In this document: piece after piece, positions 39,587-48,776 of the stretch | Layout of the letters: each line of letters begins with the position of its first letter | How positions within the stretch are numbered: position 1 is the first letter of the stretch | Source of the DNA: Chryseobacterium tructae | GTDB lineage: Bacteria; Bacteroidota; Bacteroidia; Flavobacteriales; Weeksellaceae | Length of the DNA stretch: 64,000 nt | Assembly: GCF_030409875.1 (NCBI RefSeq) | Contig: NZ_JAUFQR010000003.1 | Span: 248,001-312,000, forward strand | Direction: 5' to 3' | Position numbers and translations under genes: made by a program | Notes under the pieces: generated by a model | What the model was told of the DNA's origin: nothing | Seen by the model: only the letters and a program-made list of their open reading frames with translations | The model's database searches: none

Positions 39587-40585
39587 ATGAGTACCCAGAA
39601 GAATACCCACAAAGAAAAAATAGGATTCCAGAAAATCATTGCCATATTTGGAATTATTCTTTTCATTGGAAAGATCATTGCATGGAAGCTTACTAATTCT
39701 GATGCAGTATTCTCCGATGCCATGGAAAGCATTGTAAATGTTATCAGTGCATTTATGGGATTATATTCACTCCATCTTGCAGCAAAACCTAAAGATGAAG
39801 ATCATCCTTACGGCCATGGAAAGGTAGAATTCGTTACTTCCGGTATCGAAGGAGCCTTGATTGCCATCGCAGGTCTTATGATCATTTATGAGGGTATTTA
39901 CAGCCTTATTGTTGGAAAAACCCTAAGCAAAATTGATTTGGGAATCTGGATTATTGCTGCTACTGCTGTTATCAATTATCTGCTGGGTTATATTTCCATA
40001 AAAAAAGGCCAAAGAGAAAACTCTCTGGTTCTTATTTCTTCAGGAAAACATCTTCAGTCTGATACAGTCACAACCCTCGGAGTAGTAGCCAGTTTAATTA
40101 TTGTCTACTTTACAAAGATCTACTGGCTGGATTCCGTAGTAGCTTTAACGTTCGGGCTTTACATCATCTTTGTAGGCTATAAAATCGTTCGGAAATCATT
40201 GAGTGGTATTATGGACGAACAGGATCCGGAAATTTTACATCAAGTGATCAAAATCCTTGAAGAAAACAGACATACAGAATGGATTGATGTTCATAACATG
40301 AAAATACAACAGTTTGGAGCTTCATTGCATATCGATGCCCATATCACCCTACCTTGGTATTATGATCTTCGTGATGCTCATAATGAGATGGAAAAAGTTA
40401 TTATTCTTTTGGCCAACAATATCAAACGAAGTATTGAATTTAATTTCCATATGGATGACTGTAAACCTATTTCATGTCCTGTATGTCAGATTGAAAACTG
40501 TCCCGTTCGCCAAAAAGACTTTGTAAAAAAAGTAGAATGGACAGCCGAAAATATAACTCGCGTAGAAAAGCATACCATAGAATAA
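39587..40585 (+). CDS. Cation diffusion facilitator (CDF) family transporter
   Basis: 332 residues. Exports divalent metals (Zn, Fe, Mn, Co or Cd) in exchange for protons. Metal-site residues are visible: SDAVFSDAMES (TM2, Asp pair), HPYGHGKVE loop, and SGKHLQSDTVTT (TM5, His-Asp). The cytoplasmic C-terminal domain begins near residue 205. Unusual end: four cysteines within 17 residues (CKPISCPVCQIENC). These could form an extra metal-sensing or binding site. It follows a terminator, so it needs its own promoter. Confidence 0.9.
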   Translation: MSTQKNTHKEKIGFQKIIAIFGIILFIGKIIAWKLTNSDAVFSDAMESIVNVISAFMGLYSLHLAAKPKDEDHPYGHGKVEFVTSGIEGALIAIAGLMIIYEGIYSLIVGKTLSKIDLGIWIIAATAVINYLLGYISIKKGQRENSLVLISSGKHLQSDTVTTLGVVASLIIVYFTKIYWLDSVVALTFGLYIIFVGYKIVRKSLSGIMDEQDPEILHQVIKILEENRHTEWIDVHNMKIQQFGASLHIDAHITLPWYYDLRDAHNEMEKVIILLANNIKRSIEFNFHMDDCKPISCPVCQIENCPVRQKDFVKKVEWTAENITRVEKHTIE

Positions 40586-40672
40586 CAAAGAAAAATATAT
40601 AAATCAGAGAAGACTTAGAAAGCGAATACACCAATACACAATATACTCTTGTTCTCTTTCCGACCTTGTTTT

Positions 40673-41104
40673 TTACCCCTTATCCATTTGTTTTCTATAA
40701 TAAAACATAGGAACAATCAAAAGGATAATTACAGGCTGAATGACAAACCTCCGCATATAAAAAGAAAAAAGGTATCCTATTTCAAATGTATCGTAAATAC
40801 AGTAGAGATAGATGGGAAAAGAAATCGCAAAGACAATGACCATCATCAAGGCACCCTGAATAGTCCATTGCTTATTTTTAAATAATCCTTGAATAATCAG
40901 GCAGGAAAAAAATAAATTAAGAACAAACCTGAATATATTTCCTCCTATTAATTGTCCCCATTCAAATACAGGAAAGGCAATATTTTTATTGGCCTCATGA
41001 AAATAGTTCAGAAACGGATCATAAAATAGTTGATCTTCCAGCACTCTGATTCCTATCAGACCACCGATTCCTAAAATAACGAGAAGCCAATTAAGAATTT
41101 TCAT
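40673..41104 (-). CDS. Exosortase F system-associated protein
   Basis: 143 residues, four hydrophobic segments. Pattern matches the small membrane protein that accompanies XrtF in Flavobacteria: N-terminal IRVLEDQLFYDPFLNYFH, middle FEWGQLIGGNIFRFVLNL, and a basic MRRF loop followed by a hydrophobic end. It overlaps the 3' end of the xrtF gene by 14 bases, so translation is probably coupled. Its exact role, perhaps aiding exosortase folding or substrate entry, is not established. Confidence 0.85.
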   Translation of the reverse strand: MKILNWLLVILGIGGLIGIRVLEDQLFYDPFLNYFHEANKNIAFPVFEWGQLIGGNIFRFVLNLFFSCLIIQGLFKNKQWTIQGALMMVIVFAISFPIYLYCIYDTFEIGYLFSFYMRRFVIQPVIILLIVPMFYYRKQMDKG

Positions 41105-41621
41105 GTTTTAAAGCAAAGAATTTAATCCAGACTAACCAAAGTAAAACGACACTACCATAAATAGCTGCCGGGAAGACAAAATCATGAAACATTTTACCAT
41201 ATTCCTTATGCTCAGCCATCACAACATTCAGCCCTACAATCCGCAAAAGGTTCATTATATAAAGTAAAACCAAGCCTACTCCCACGAAAGCAAAAGTTTT
41301 GATACCCTTATAAAATGCAAAAACAAAAGATACGAAGAGAATCATCACAGAAATAGCATTGCATCCTTCCACCATTCTCGTTACATATTGCTTTTTGACA
41401 TAGAACCAAACCTGTTCATTATTTATATCATTATAAAGCTGGGATGGATAACCTATTACATTTTGTAAAGCACTCACCTGATTGGCAATAATTCTTGAAA
41501 AAGGATCCAGACCAGAATCCTTACTTGCATTCAAATAAAATTGATAGGCAAAAAGCAACACCAGATAAACAATGATGAAGCGAAGTAAAATACCTAGCAC
41601 AGGCTTAAAATCCTTTAACAT
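41091..41621 (-). CDS. xrtF: Exosortase family protein XrtF
   Basis: 176 residues, multi-pass membrane protein. Exosortases are cysteine transpeptidase/proteases that process C-terminal sorting signals. All three catalytic residues are present in membrane segments: Cys87 (VEGCNAIS), Arg127 (LLRIVG) and His146 (MFHDFV). It is first in a two-gene operon. No PEP-CTERM-like substrate (short motif, transmembrane helix, basic tail at the C-terminus) was found in this window. Confidence 0.88.
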   Translation of the reverse strand: MLKDFKPVLGILLRFIIVYLVLLFAYQFYLNASKDSGLDPFSRIIANQVSALQNVIGYPSQLYNDINNEQVWFYVKKQYVTRMVEGCNAISVMILFVSFVFAFYKGIKTFAFVGVGLVLLYIMNLLRIVGLNVVMAEHKEYGKMFHDFVFPAAIYGSVVLLWLVWIKFFALKHENS

Positions 41622-41828
41622 ACTACAAAGATAAAAATTAGACTGTAATAACCTGAACCAGAACTAAGAAAGTTAAAGTAACAAAGCTGAAAGCTCAATA
41701 CAAACAGACAAAATGCCACCAATCAGTGAAAAAATATAATTTTTCTCTCTGAAACCTTTAAGTTCAAGCCTTTTTTTCTTACCCTTAAAACAAAACCTGC
41801 GATCTATTTCCAACTCACCTTAAATTGC

Positions 41829-41836
41829 TATATTTG
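41829..41836 (+). promoter_or_regulatory. -7 promoter element of the AmgK-like gene
   Basis: TATATTTG, exact TAnnTTTG match, 13 bases before the ATG at 41850; the leader would be only a few bases. Confidence 0.5.
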
Positions 41837-41849
41837 TTTACTTATTATT

Positions 41850-42875
41850 ATGACTTCTGAAAACGCAAAACGATTTTTTGAAAACCATCTTGGTAAAAAA
41901 TCCACTGAATTCATCACATTAGCTCAAAGCGGTTCTGCAAGGGTCAATTTTTTGGCCATAACCAATACTGACAAATACATCATCACTTATAACGAGAATA
42001 CCCCAGAAAATGAAAGTTTTCTTTACTATTCCAAAGTCTTTTCTGAACTGAACCTGAATACACCGGCTATTCTTGCGATTTCAGACGACAGGAAAATGTA
42101 CATTCAGGAGTTTTTAGGAGAACAAACTTTGTCAGAGGTGATTACAGAGGAGCATTTATCATCCCGTGTACAATCATTGGTACAGCAGACACTCAAAAAG
42201 CTTTTCACACTACAAACTCAAACCCAAGGAAACATTGATTTTTCCAAAACGTTTGAATATGAAAGTTATGATGAACTTCCTATCATTCATGATCTTTATT
42301 ATTTTAAAAATTTCGTAGCGGATGTTCTGGAGCTAGAGTATAATAAATCTACTCTACTGAAAGAGTTTAAAAAAATTGTAGCATTAGTAGAAACTCTTGA
42401 ACCCAAAGGAATCATGATTCGGGATTTTCAGGCAAGAAATATTATGGTGAACGAAAAAGATGAAGTTTCATTCATCGATTATCAATCAGCAATGAGAGGC
42501 CCACTGATGTATGATGTCATTTCATTCTTATTTCAGGCCAAGGCAGATTTTCCTGAAAATTTCAAATCTGAAATGCTAGACTTCTACATCCAACTCTCTG
42601 AAGATCAAAGAACCCAAAATCAACTAAAAGAATCGGTTAAACCAATTCAAATGATGAGATTCCTTCAAGTACTGGGAGCATACGGCTTCAGAGGATTAAT
42701 TCAAAGAAAACAACATTTTATGGCAAGCCTTGAAAAAGGAATCCAAAATATCTCGCAATTTGCTTCTTCCTGGGAAGACATGCATAATTATCCGGAACTT
42801 AAAAAAGTTATAGAGCAGTTAAGCTCTTCTAATACACAAGAGAAGATTAAAGAAATATTAAATTTAAACCATTAA
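41850..42875 (+). CDS. amgK: AmgK-like sugar kinase (aminoglycoside phosphotransferase fold)
   Basis: 341 residues. APH-fold kinase with the AmgK version of the catalytic loop: Asp192 and Asn197 in IRDFQARNIMV, and the second metal Asp in FIDYQSA followed by GPLMYDVISFL. AmgK phosphorylates the anomeric carbon of N-acetylmuramate or N-acetylglucosamine released from peptidoglycan. Assignment rests on these motifs plus the MurU-like gene two genes downstream, which would use the product. The last codons lie in a perfect hairpin (42867-42890). An unspecific APH would be the alternative. Confidence 0.8.
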   Translation: MTSENAKRFFENHLGKKSTEFITLAQSGSARVNFLAITNTDKYIITYNENTPENESFLYYSKVFSELNLNTPAILAISDDRKMYIQEFLGEQTLSEVITEEHLSSRVQSLVQQTLKKLFTLQTQTQGNIDFSKTFEYESYDELPIIHDLYYFKNFVADVLELEYNKSTLLKEFKKIVALVETLEPKGIMIRDFQARNIMVNEKDEVSFIDYQSAMRGPLMYDVISFLFQAKADFPENFKSEMLDFYIQLSEDQRTQNQLKESVKPIQMMRFLQVLGAYGFRGLIQRKQHFMASLEKGIQNISQFASSWEDMHNYPELKKVIEQLSSSNTQEKIKEILNLNH

Positions 42876-42890
42876 GCTCCCTTAATGGTT
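42867..42890 (+). promoter_or_regulatory. Perfect hairpin over the stop codon of the kinase gene
   Basis: Ten-base stem AACCATTAAG / CTTAATGGTT with loop CTCC. The TAA stop (42873-42875) is inside the stem. There is no T run after it, so it is not a normal terminator; mRNA processing, attenuation or protection are options. Confidence 0.5.
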
Positions 42891-42919
42891 CCATCCAAAA
42901 TAGTAAAATAAAGAATAAA

Positions 42920-43336
42920 ATGCTACACATCGACATACACAGTTTTTCATACAAGAAAGGAGGGATTCCAAAAGATAACTCAGGAAACGGAGGCGGATTT
43001 GCCTTTGATTGCAGAGGAATATTAAATCCCGGAAGAATTGAAGAATATAAAAGTCAAACAGGAAACGACATTGGAGTTCAGGAATATCTTGAAACAAAAA
43101 CTGAAATGCCTAAATTCTTAGAACTGATAAAATCAATCATTTCTATCAATATTGAGGATTATCTGGAAAGAGGATTTGAAAATCTTCAGGTTAATTTCGG
43201 ATGTACTGGCGGGCAACACAGATCTGTATATTCTGCCATAAAAATTGCTGAGTTCATCAAAGAAAAATATCCGAACGGAACGGAAGTAACGATCCACCAT
43301 GACGAGCAACCACAACTGAACAGTAGTAATCAGTAG
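42920..43336 (+). CDS. Stand-alone RapZ C-terminal domain protein
   Basis: 138 residues, covering only the C-terminal half of RapZ/YvcJ. The N-terminal P-loop kinase-like domain is absent. Seen: IDIHSFSYKKGGIP, FDCRGILNPGR, and the phosphate-binding loop GCTGGQHRSV at about residues 94-103. In E. coli this half of RapZ binds glucosamine-6-phosphate and the small RNAs GlmY/GlmZ. Those RNAs are not known in Bacteroidota, so here the domain more likely senses or handles an amino-sugar phosphate. It sits between AmgK-like and MurU-like genes, 44 bases after the first and 62 before the second. Confidence 0.85.
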   Translation: MLHIDIHSFSYKKGGIPKDNSGNGGGFAFDCRGILNPGRIEEYKSQTGNDIGVQEYLETKTEMPKFLELIKSIISINIEDYLERGFENLQVNFGCTGGQHRSVYSAIKIAEFIKEKYPNGTEVTIHHDEQPQLNSSNQ

Positions 43337-43398
43337 TGAACCCTTAGTAATACTTGCTTACAGGTATTATATTACTCATTATCTATCACTCATACCAT

Positions 43399-44112
43399 AT
43401 GAAGGCTCTTATTTTTGCCGCCGGAAAAGGCACCAGGCTTAAGCCATTTACAGATCATCACCCTAAAGCTTTGGCAAAGGTGAATGGCATTCCCCTTTTA
43501 GAAAGAAATATCAATTATCTAAAAGGATATGGAATAAAAGATTTTGTGATTAATATTCATCATTTTGGGGATCAAATTGTTGATTTTTTAAATAAAAATG
43601 ATAACTTCGGCTGTAAGATTGAAATCTCCGATGAAACCAATGAACTATTGGAAACCGGGGGCGGCTTGATTTTTGCCAGAAGATTCCTTGATCATGGAGA
43701 AGATTTTTTAATTTTAAATGCCGATATTTTAACCGATCTAAATATCAATGCATTGGTAGAATACCACAAAAAAATAAAAGATTTTGCTACTTTAGCAATA
43801 TCGGATCGTGAAAGTTCGAGAAAACTACTTTTCAATGATGACATGGTATTAAGAGGTTGGTTGAATGTACAAACAGGAGAGCAAAGGCTTGCCGAGTTCA
43901 ACAAAGGGTTTAAAGCTCTTGCCTTCAGTGGAGTTCACTGTATCAATCCTGTTATCTTTGAAAAAATAAAAAGGAAAGGCAAATTCTCTGTTATGGAGGA
44001 ATATCTGGATCTAATGCAGACTGAGCACATACATGGCTTTTTGCATGACAGTATTCTTATAGATGTTGGAAGACCAGCATCCGTAATAGAAGCCGAAAAA
44101 CATTTTAAATAA
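43399..44112 (+). CDS. murU: MurU-like nucleotidyltransferase
   Basis: 237 residues from ATG 43399; a TTG-started extension from 43354 is unlike the family. Sugar-1-phosphate nucleotidyltransferase with FAAGKGTRLKPFTDHHPKAL at the N-terminus and the metal Asp in ILNADILTD near residue 107. Length and lack of a C-terminal beta-helix fit MurU, which makes UDP-MurNAc from MurNAc-1-phosphate and UTP. It completes a cell-wall recycling route with the kinase at 41850. A mannose- or glucose-1-phosphate enzyme is the alternative. Confidence 0.82.
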   Translation: MKALIFAAGKGTRLKPFTDHHPKALAKVNGIPLLERNINYLKGYGIKDFVINIHHFGDQIVDFLNKNDNFGCKIEISDETNELLETGGGLIFARRFLDHGEDFLILNADILTDLNINALVEYHKKIKDFATLAISDRESSRKLLFNDDMVLRGWLNVQTGEQRLAEFNKGFKALAFSGVHCINPVIFEKIKRKGKFSVMEEYLDLMQTEHIHGFLHDSILIDVGRPASVIEAEKHFK

Positions 44113-44120
44113 TTTTGCAA

Positions 44121-44873
44121 ATGGAAATGGATGGAATTAGGGATGAAAGCTTAGTAAACCCGGAATTTGATAGCAACGAGACAAAACTGCATAATAGTTT
44201 CAGACAGAAAACATGGGATGAAACGATCACTAAAGACAGCTGGATGGTCTTCAAGATCATGGCTGAATTTGTAGATGGCTACGAAAAACTGGCAAAAATA
44301 GGCCCATGTGTATCTATATTTGGTTCAGCACGTTTGAAGCCGGAGGATAAATATTATGAAATGGCCGTTGAAATTGCTGAGAAAATCACAAAACTAGGTT
44401 TTGGAATCATTACCGGTGGTGGCCCTGGAATTATGGAAGCTGGAAATAAAGGAGCTTTCAATGCTAAAGGAAAATCAATTGGATTAAATATTGACCTTCC
44501 TTTTGAACAACATTTCAACCCATATATCAATAAATCCTATTCGATGAACTTCGATTACTTTTTCGTGAGAAAAGTAATGTTTGTAAAATATTCTCAAGGC
44601 TTTGTGGTAATGCCGGGTGGTTTCGGAACATTGGATGAACTGACAGAAGCTTTAACTTTGATTCAAACTAATAAAATTGGTAAATTTCCAATCGTATTGG
44701 TAGGAAGTGATTTCTGGGGTGGATTGCTTGACTGGTTCAAGGCTACTTTAGTAAAAGAAGTAATGATTGCAGAAGATGATCTTGATCTTTATCGTGTGGT
44801 AGACACTGCTGACGAGGCAGTAGCACACATTAAAGCGTTTTATGATAAATATTCTGTGAATGTAAATTTTTAA
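44121..44873 (+). CDS. LOG-family protein (TIGR00730), lysine decarboxylase-like fold
   Basis: 250 residues from ATG 44121, eight bases after murU. Rossmann-type fold with SIFGSARL, GIITGGGPGIMEAGNKGA near residues 95-112, and the nucleotide motif PGGFGTLDELTEAL at about 165-178. The family hydrolyses nucleoside 5'-monophosphates at the N-glycosidic bond (cytokinin-activating LOG) despite being often labelled lysine decarboxylase. Possibly in one transcript with murU; a functional link is not evident. Confidence 0.88.
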   Translation: MEMDGIRDESLVNPEFDSNETKLHNSFRQKTWDETITKDSWMVFKIMAEFVDGYEKLAKIGPCVSIFGSARLKPEDKYYEMAVEIAEKITKLGFGIITGGGPGIMEAGNKGAFNAKGKSIGLNIDLPFEQHFNPYINKSYSMNFDYFFVRKVMFVKYSQGFVVMPGGFGTLDELTEALTLIQTNKIGKFPIVLVGSDFWGGLLDWFKATLVKEVMIAEDDLDLYRVVDTADEAVAHIKAFYDKYSVNVNF

Positions 44874-44931
44874 TTGGCATATTATTTGTGAACTATAACT
44901 AGCAAGAATGATTGTAAATCTATTAATTAAG

Positions 44932-45402
44932 ATGAAAAAACTTTTATATATATCAGGAATTTTAACATTTTTTGTGTTAATGAGTTTTATGTATGTAGAC
45001 TTTTTCTCTTCAATGACCAAAGTGGATTATATTGATGGAAGCAAGACATTGAAGTTTACCACAAAAATGAATACAAGCCATATCTCTGATGCAATTAAGA
45101 TCAATCCTAACACAGCAGGATTTGAAGCAGAAGTGAAAAAATATGTGAACAATAATTTTGATGTATTTGTCAATGGTGCTCCCAAAACAATTACCTTCAC
45201 AGGAAGTCAGATCAGCGGAGAAACTGTATGGGTATATTTTGAGACCGGAGGGGTTTCAGATATTACGACCTTAAAGATTAAAAATACGATACTTTTAAGC
45301 GCTTTTCCTAAGCAAATTAACCTGGTTAGTATAGGGTATAAAGGAAGTCAGAAAATGATGAACTTTCAAAGAGGAAAAGAAGTGAACGAGGTTTCCTTTT
45401 AG
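44932..45402 (+). CDS. DUF6702 family exported protein
   Basis: 156 residues from ATG 44932 (MKKLLYISGILTFFVLMSFM); an earlier ATG at 44908 puts extra residues before the signal sequence. Signal peptide or N-terminal anchor, then a small beta-domain (VDYIDGSKTLKFTTKMNTSH, later VWVYFETGG) as in DUF6702 proteins of Flavobacteria. Role unknown. Closed by a strong terminator. Confidence 0.65.
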   Translation: MKKLLYISGILTFFVLMSFMYVDFFSSMTKVDYIDGSKTLKFTTKMNTSHISDAIKINPNTAGFEAEVKKYVNNNFDVFVNGAPKTITFTGSQISGETVWVYFETGGVSDITTLKIKNTILLSAFPKQINLVSIGYKGSQKMMNFQRGKEVNEVSF

Positions 45403-45422
45403 ACAAAACAAATTTTAATATA

Positions 45423-45451
45423 AAACCACCGCTTTTGCGGTGGTTTTTGTT
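45423..45451 (+). terminator. Terminator between convergent genes
   Basis: AACCACCGC / GCGGTGGTT stem, loop TTTT, then T run; A/T-rich on both sides, so it can work both ways. Confidence 0.88.
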
Positions 45452-45463
45452 TTTTTAAACAGC

Positions 45464-46437
45464 TTATTGGACACTGTTGATAAATGCTGCATTTTCTTCG
45501 CATACATCCTTCAATCCTTCTAACTGTTGATTATATTCATCAGATGATAATGTATCGAATTGCAACTGTTCTATTCCCTCCCAAAGATCCGTCATATGTC
45601 TACTTATCATATAATACCTAAGAAGTTCCATATTCATTTGATAGGACGGATGTATTTTTTGATAATATTTCAAGAACTCAGAAAAGTAAGACTCATTGTA
45701 AAGTCCAAAAAGATCTGCTTCAGCTGGAGCATACTTTATTCCTTCCCAATCTATCAGATAAATATTGCTTTCATTTGCAATGATATTCCAGTTGTGAATG
45801 TCTGTATGGCAAAATACGAATGAGAACTCAGATTTAGAAAGCGGCTCACCTTGGTGTTCCAATTCCTCAATTTGGTCAATCAAACTTACAAGATACGGTT
45901 CCACAATGTTCTGGATGTCCTGGTTCAGCAATCTAAATTGAGTTGTTAGAGAGAATCTAAATGTATTCAGCCAGGAATATTCAAATCTTTCAGTAATTGA
46001 CTCCATGTACGGAGATTTGGTGGAACTATTGTATGTAATCGTCCTATGATTTCAGCAAGTTCTTTAATTTGCTCCTGAGTAAGATTTCGCTCCCCTACCG
46101 TATATCCTTCTATGTACTCCATTATAATATAGAGATAGTTTTCATCTTCTACCTTAATATGATCATCCTTTGTATTAACCAATTTTGAAATTTTTCCTTC
46201 TAGAAATGCATCCGAATTGAGCCAACCTATAAAAAATAAATAGACAGGTACCCTATCCAAAATAGAGGCAATAGAGCTTCTATTTTTATCATATACTTTT
46301 AAGAAAAACATTTTTCCGTCATCTGCATACACTTTATAAGCTAGTGCTGCCCAACCGGGTTCCATCGAAGTAATATCCGTTACTACTATAGGATAGTAAT
46401 GATTGATAACCTCCTTCAGTTTTTCAATCTGTATCAT
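45464..46437 (-). pseudogene. APH-family phosphotransferase, frameshifted
   Basis: The N-terminal half is open from 46437 to 45967 (MIQIEKLKEVINHYYP, later IIMEYIEGYTVGERN, then GRLHTIVPPNLR). The C-terminal half is in the next frame down to 45464 (ITERFEYSWLNTF, then VFCHTDIHNWNII, and LIDWEGIKYAPAEADLF). HTDIHNWN is the phosphotransferase catalytic loop and IDWEG the metal-binding site. One base missing near 46004-46009 explains the break; the repaired product is 324 residues. Likely a small-molecule kinase or antibiotic phosphotransferase; substrate unknown. It is not closely like the AmgK-type gene at 41850. Confidence 0.78.
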
Positions 46438-46512
46438 ATTATTTTTTATTAAATATCATGTGAACTGACAAGTACTAAAATACAAAGAATTGTAAATAAT
46501 TACCCCACAAAA

Positions 46513-46540
46513 AAAGCCAGCTCTTTCGAGCTGGCTTTTA
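46513..46540 (-). terminator. Terminator of the DUF5689 gene
   Basis: AAGCCAGCTC / GAGCTGGCTT stem, loop TTTC, followed on the minus strand by seven T. Confidence 0.88.
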
Positions 46541-46559
46541 CTATATATAGAAACAATAA

Positions 46560-48766
46560 TTATTGCCCTTTAATTTTGAAGTCATCTACTTCCCATGTTG
46601 CAGCTGCTGCTGTTGTAGAAGTATATTTAAATGCAATTCTTACGTTTTTACCTAAGAAAGCACTTAGATCTACATTTCCAGAACTTACCCAATCTCCAAA
46701 TGCATTGGCATTTGTATCAAGAGTTGCCGGAAGCTGAGTCCAGGTAGTAGTTGCTACATCATTTGTATAGTTATCTGTAGCGAATACCTGTAAAGCATTT
46801 CCTGCATATCTTACATCTGTAGTAAATGTTACGATCGCTTTAGATTTCCCTGCTAAATTTACAGCTTTAGAAATCAACCAGTCTTCGTTAGCAAAGTTAT
46901 TCCCTGCACCTCCTGCATTACCATTCATCATTGCATAATAGTTGGTCCCATTTCCTTGGTTAGAAGTTCCCCAGAATTGGTTTGGTCCTACTTTATTAAC
47001 TACTGTCCAGTCTGAACTGAATCCACCTGCTACAAAATCATCTTTATAAAGAACCGGAAGCGGTGTATAAATACTTCCATCACATCTAGGATTCGTTAAT
47101 TGAAGATCCGGAAGCTTAGTAAACCATAATTGGTAAGTCCCATTAAATACACTTAAAATAGCATATACATCTCCTTTACCTCCTGCTACTTCAATTGCAC
47201 TTGCTGGCTTCGTAGCGAAAATAGCACGTCCACTTGTTCTTAAAGTAATGGTCTTTCCTGAACAGTCTTCTAAAGTTCTGTTTGAAAGTGCTGAACCATC
47301 CGCATACGTTTTCCCTAAGTCTCCGTTAACGAATTCAAGATCTTTAATTTTGATCCATCTTCCCACATCTCCAGCAGTTAACTGAGAAATTGTTCTTTCA
47401 GAAGCTACTACTGCTCTTGCAGGCTCATTAGAGTCATATAAATATTTGTATACGTCTTCTTCCTTAATTCTATATCCAATCGCAGATGTTCCATCATTAG
47501 AACCTAGCTGTAATTCACCTGCTACATTTCTGATGTATAATCCTTTCAATTTAATATTAAGATCTTTTCCTACTTTAAATCTAGCGTCCTGGAATAAGTC
47601 TGTTTTATTGATATTTAATTTAATACCTCCTGTAGCATCTTCTACATATACATATTTGAATAAGTTTCCAGCTTCATCGTTTGCAGTAATCTGAGCTTTC
47701 AGATAGAAATCTCCTGTAATCTGTACCAAACCGTTTGGAGCTAATCCACCAGCAAGTTGCTTGATATCAGAAACTGTTTTAGCGGTAAGATTTGCATTGC
47801 TGAATCTACAAGGGTTTTCCTGAACTTTATCAAGACGCGGGAAATGGTGGTCAATACCATCTGCACTTTTCCCTTCCATATCAAGGTCATTTACTTTGTT
47901 GATATAGAATTGGTATGTTGTGTTAGCTCCTGACTGGAATTTACTGAAGATCCCTTTAAATGTTCCATTTCCTGCAGGAATATATTGATTTGCAAATGAA
48001 GAATATCCACTGTTCTTACTACTGCAGTCGTAACATAAGAGCTTGATGATTCAACCCATCCTTGTCCGATTACTTTATCTACAGTTTGTCCATTAGGAGC
48101 AAAATTTGAACATAGTGATTTACCATCAAATTCTACTTTATCCAACTGAACAAGACATCCGATTAGGTCTTCATTATTTTTAAGATCAGCTAAAGTGATT
48201 ACTCTTGGAATAATTTCACCTCTTGTAGTACAAGATCTTGAAATTACTTTAGGCGCTAATTTCTCAGGAATTCTGGATACTCCATTGATTGCTGATTCTG
48301 CTCCTGTTTTTACCCCAAGCTGAACTACACCTCCGTAAGTACCCACTGCAAGGCCATTAAGCTTTACATATATTTTAGATCCTTGTGGAAATCTTGTATA
48401 AGAACTTACCATATCTACACTGATTGTAAAACCATGAGTAGGATTTTTTAATGCATCCTGGATATAGATTGTCTTATAGATATTTCCCGTTTCATCTGTA
48501 GAAGAAACATATCCCTCAATATACAAATCATCGCTTGTATCATTGGGTTTATCTTCAGGAAATACATAAGCAGCACCTGTAGGGTTATTTACAGTAAACT
48601 TCTTTTTCAGTTCGCTTAATGTTACATTCGCCTGAAAATCAGCGACACACTGATAGCCGTCAAGATTAGGCTCATCATATTTATCATCATGTACACATCC
48701 TACAGTGATCCATAGGGAAGCGGCTGTGATAAAAATATATTTTAAAATTGAATTATATTTTTTCAT
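46560..48766 (-). pseudogene. DUF5689 domain surface lipoprotein, frameshifted
   Basis: Lipobox TVGCV near residue 24 (signal peptide from MKKYNSILKYIF). Two DUF5689-type OB-like units: the first around YVFPEDKPNDTSDDLYIEGY, the second around FYLKAQITANDEAGNLF and RFKVGKDLNIKLKG. A C-terminal jelly-roll (NFANEDWLISKAVNL, VRIAFKYTS, WEVDDFKIKGQ, like choice-of-anchor domains) follows. The frame breaks near 48011-48016: the upstream frame ends at 47891, and the correct frame continues as SGYSSFANQYIPAGNGTFKG. One extra base gives 735 residues. It lies ten bases downstream of a TonB receptor gene, as a SusD-like partner would, though it is not SusD. Confidence 0.8.
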
Positions 48767-48776
48767 TGTAGTCTTA

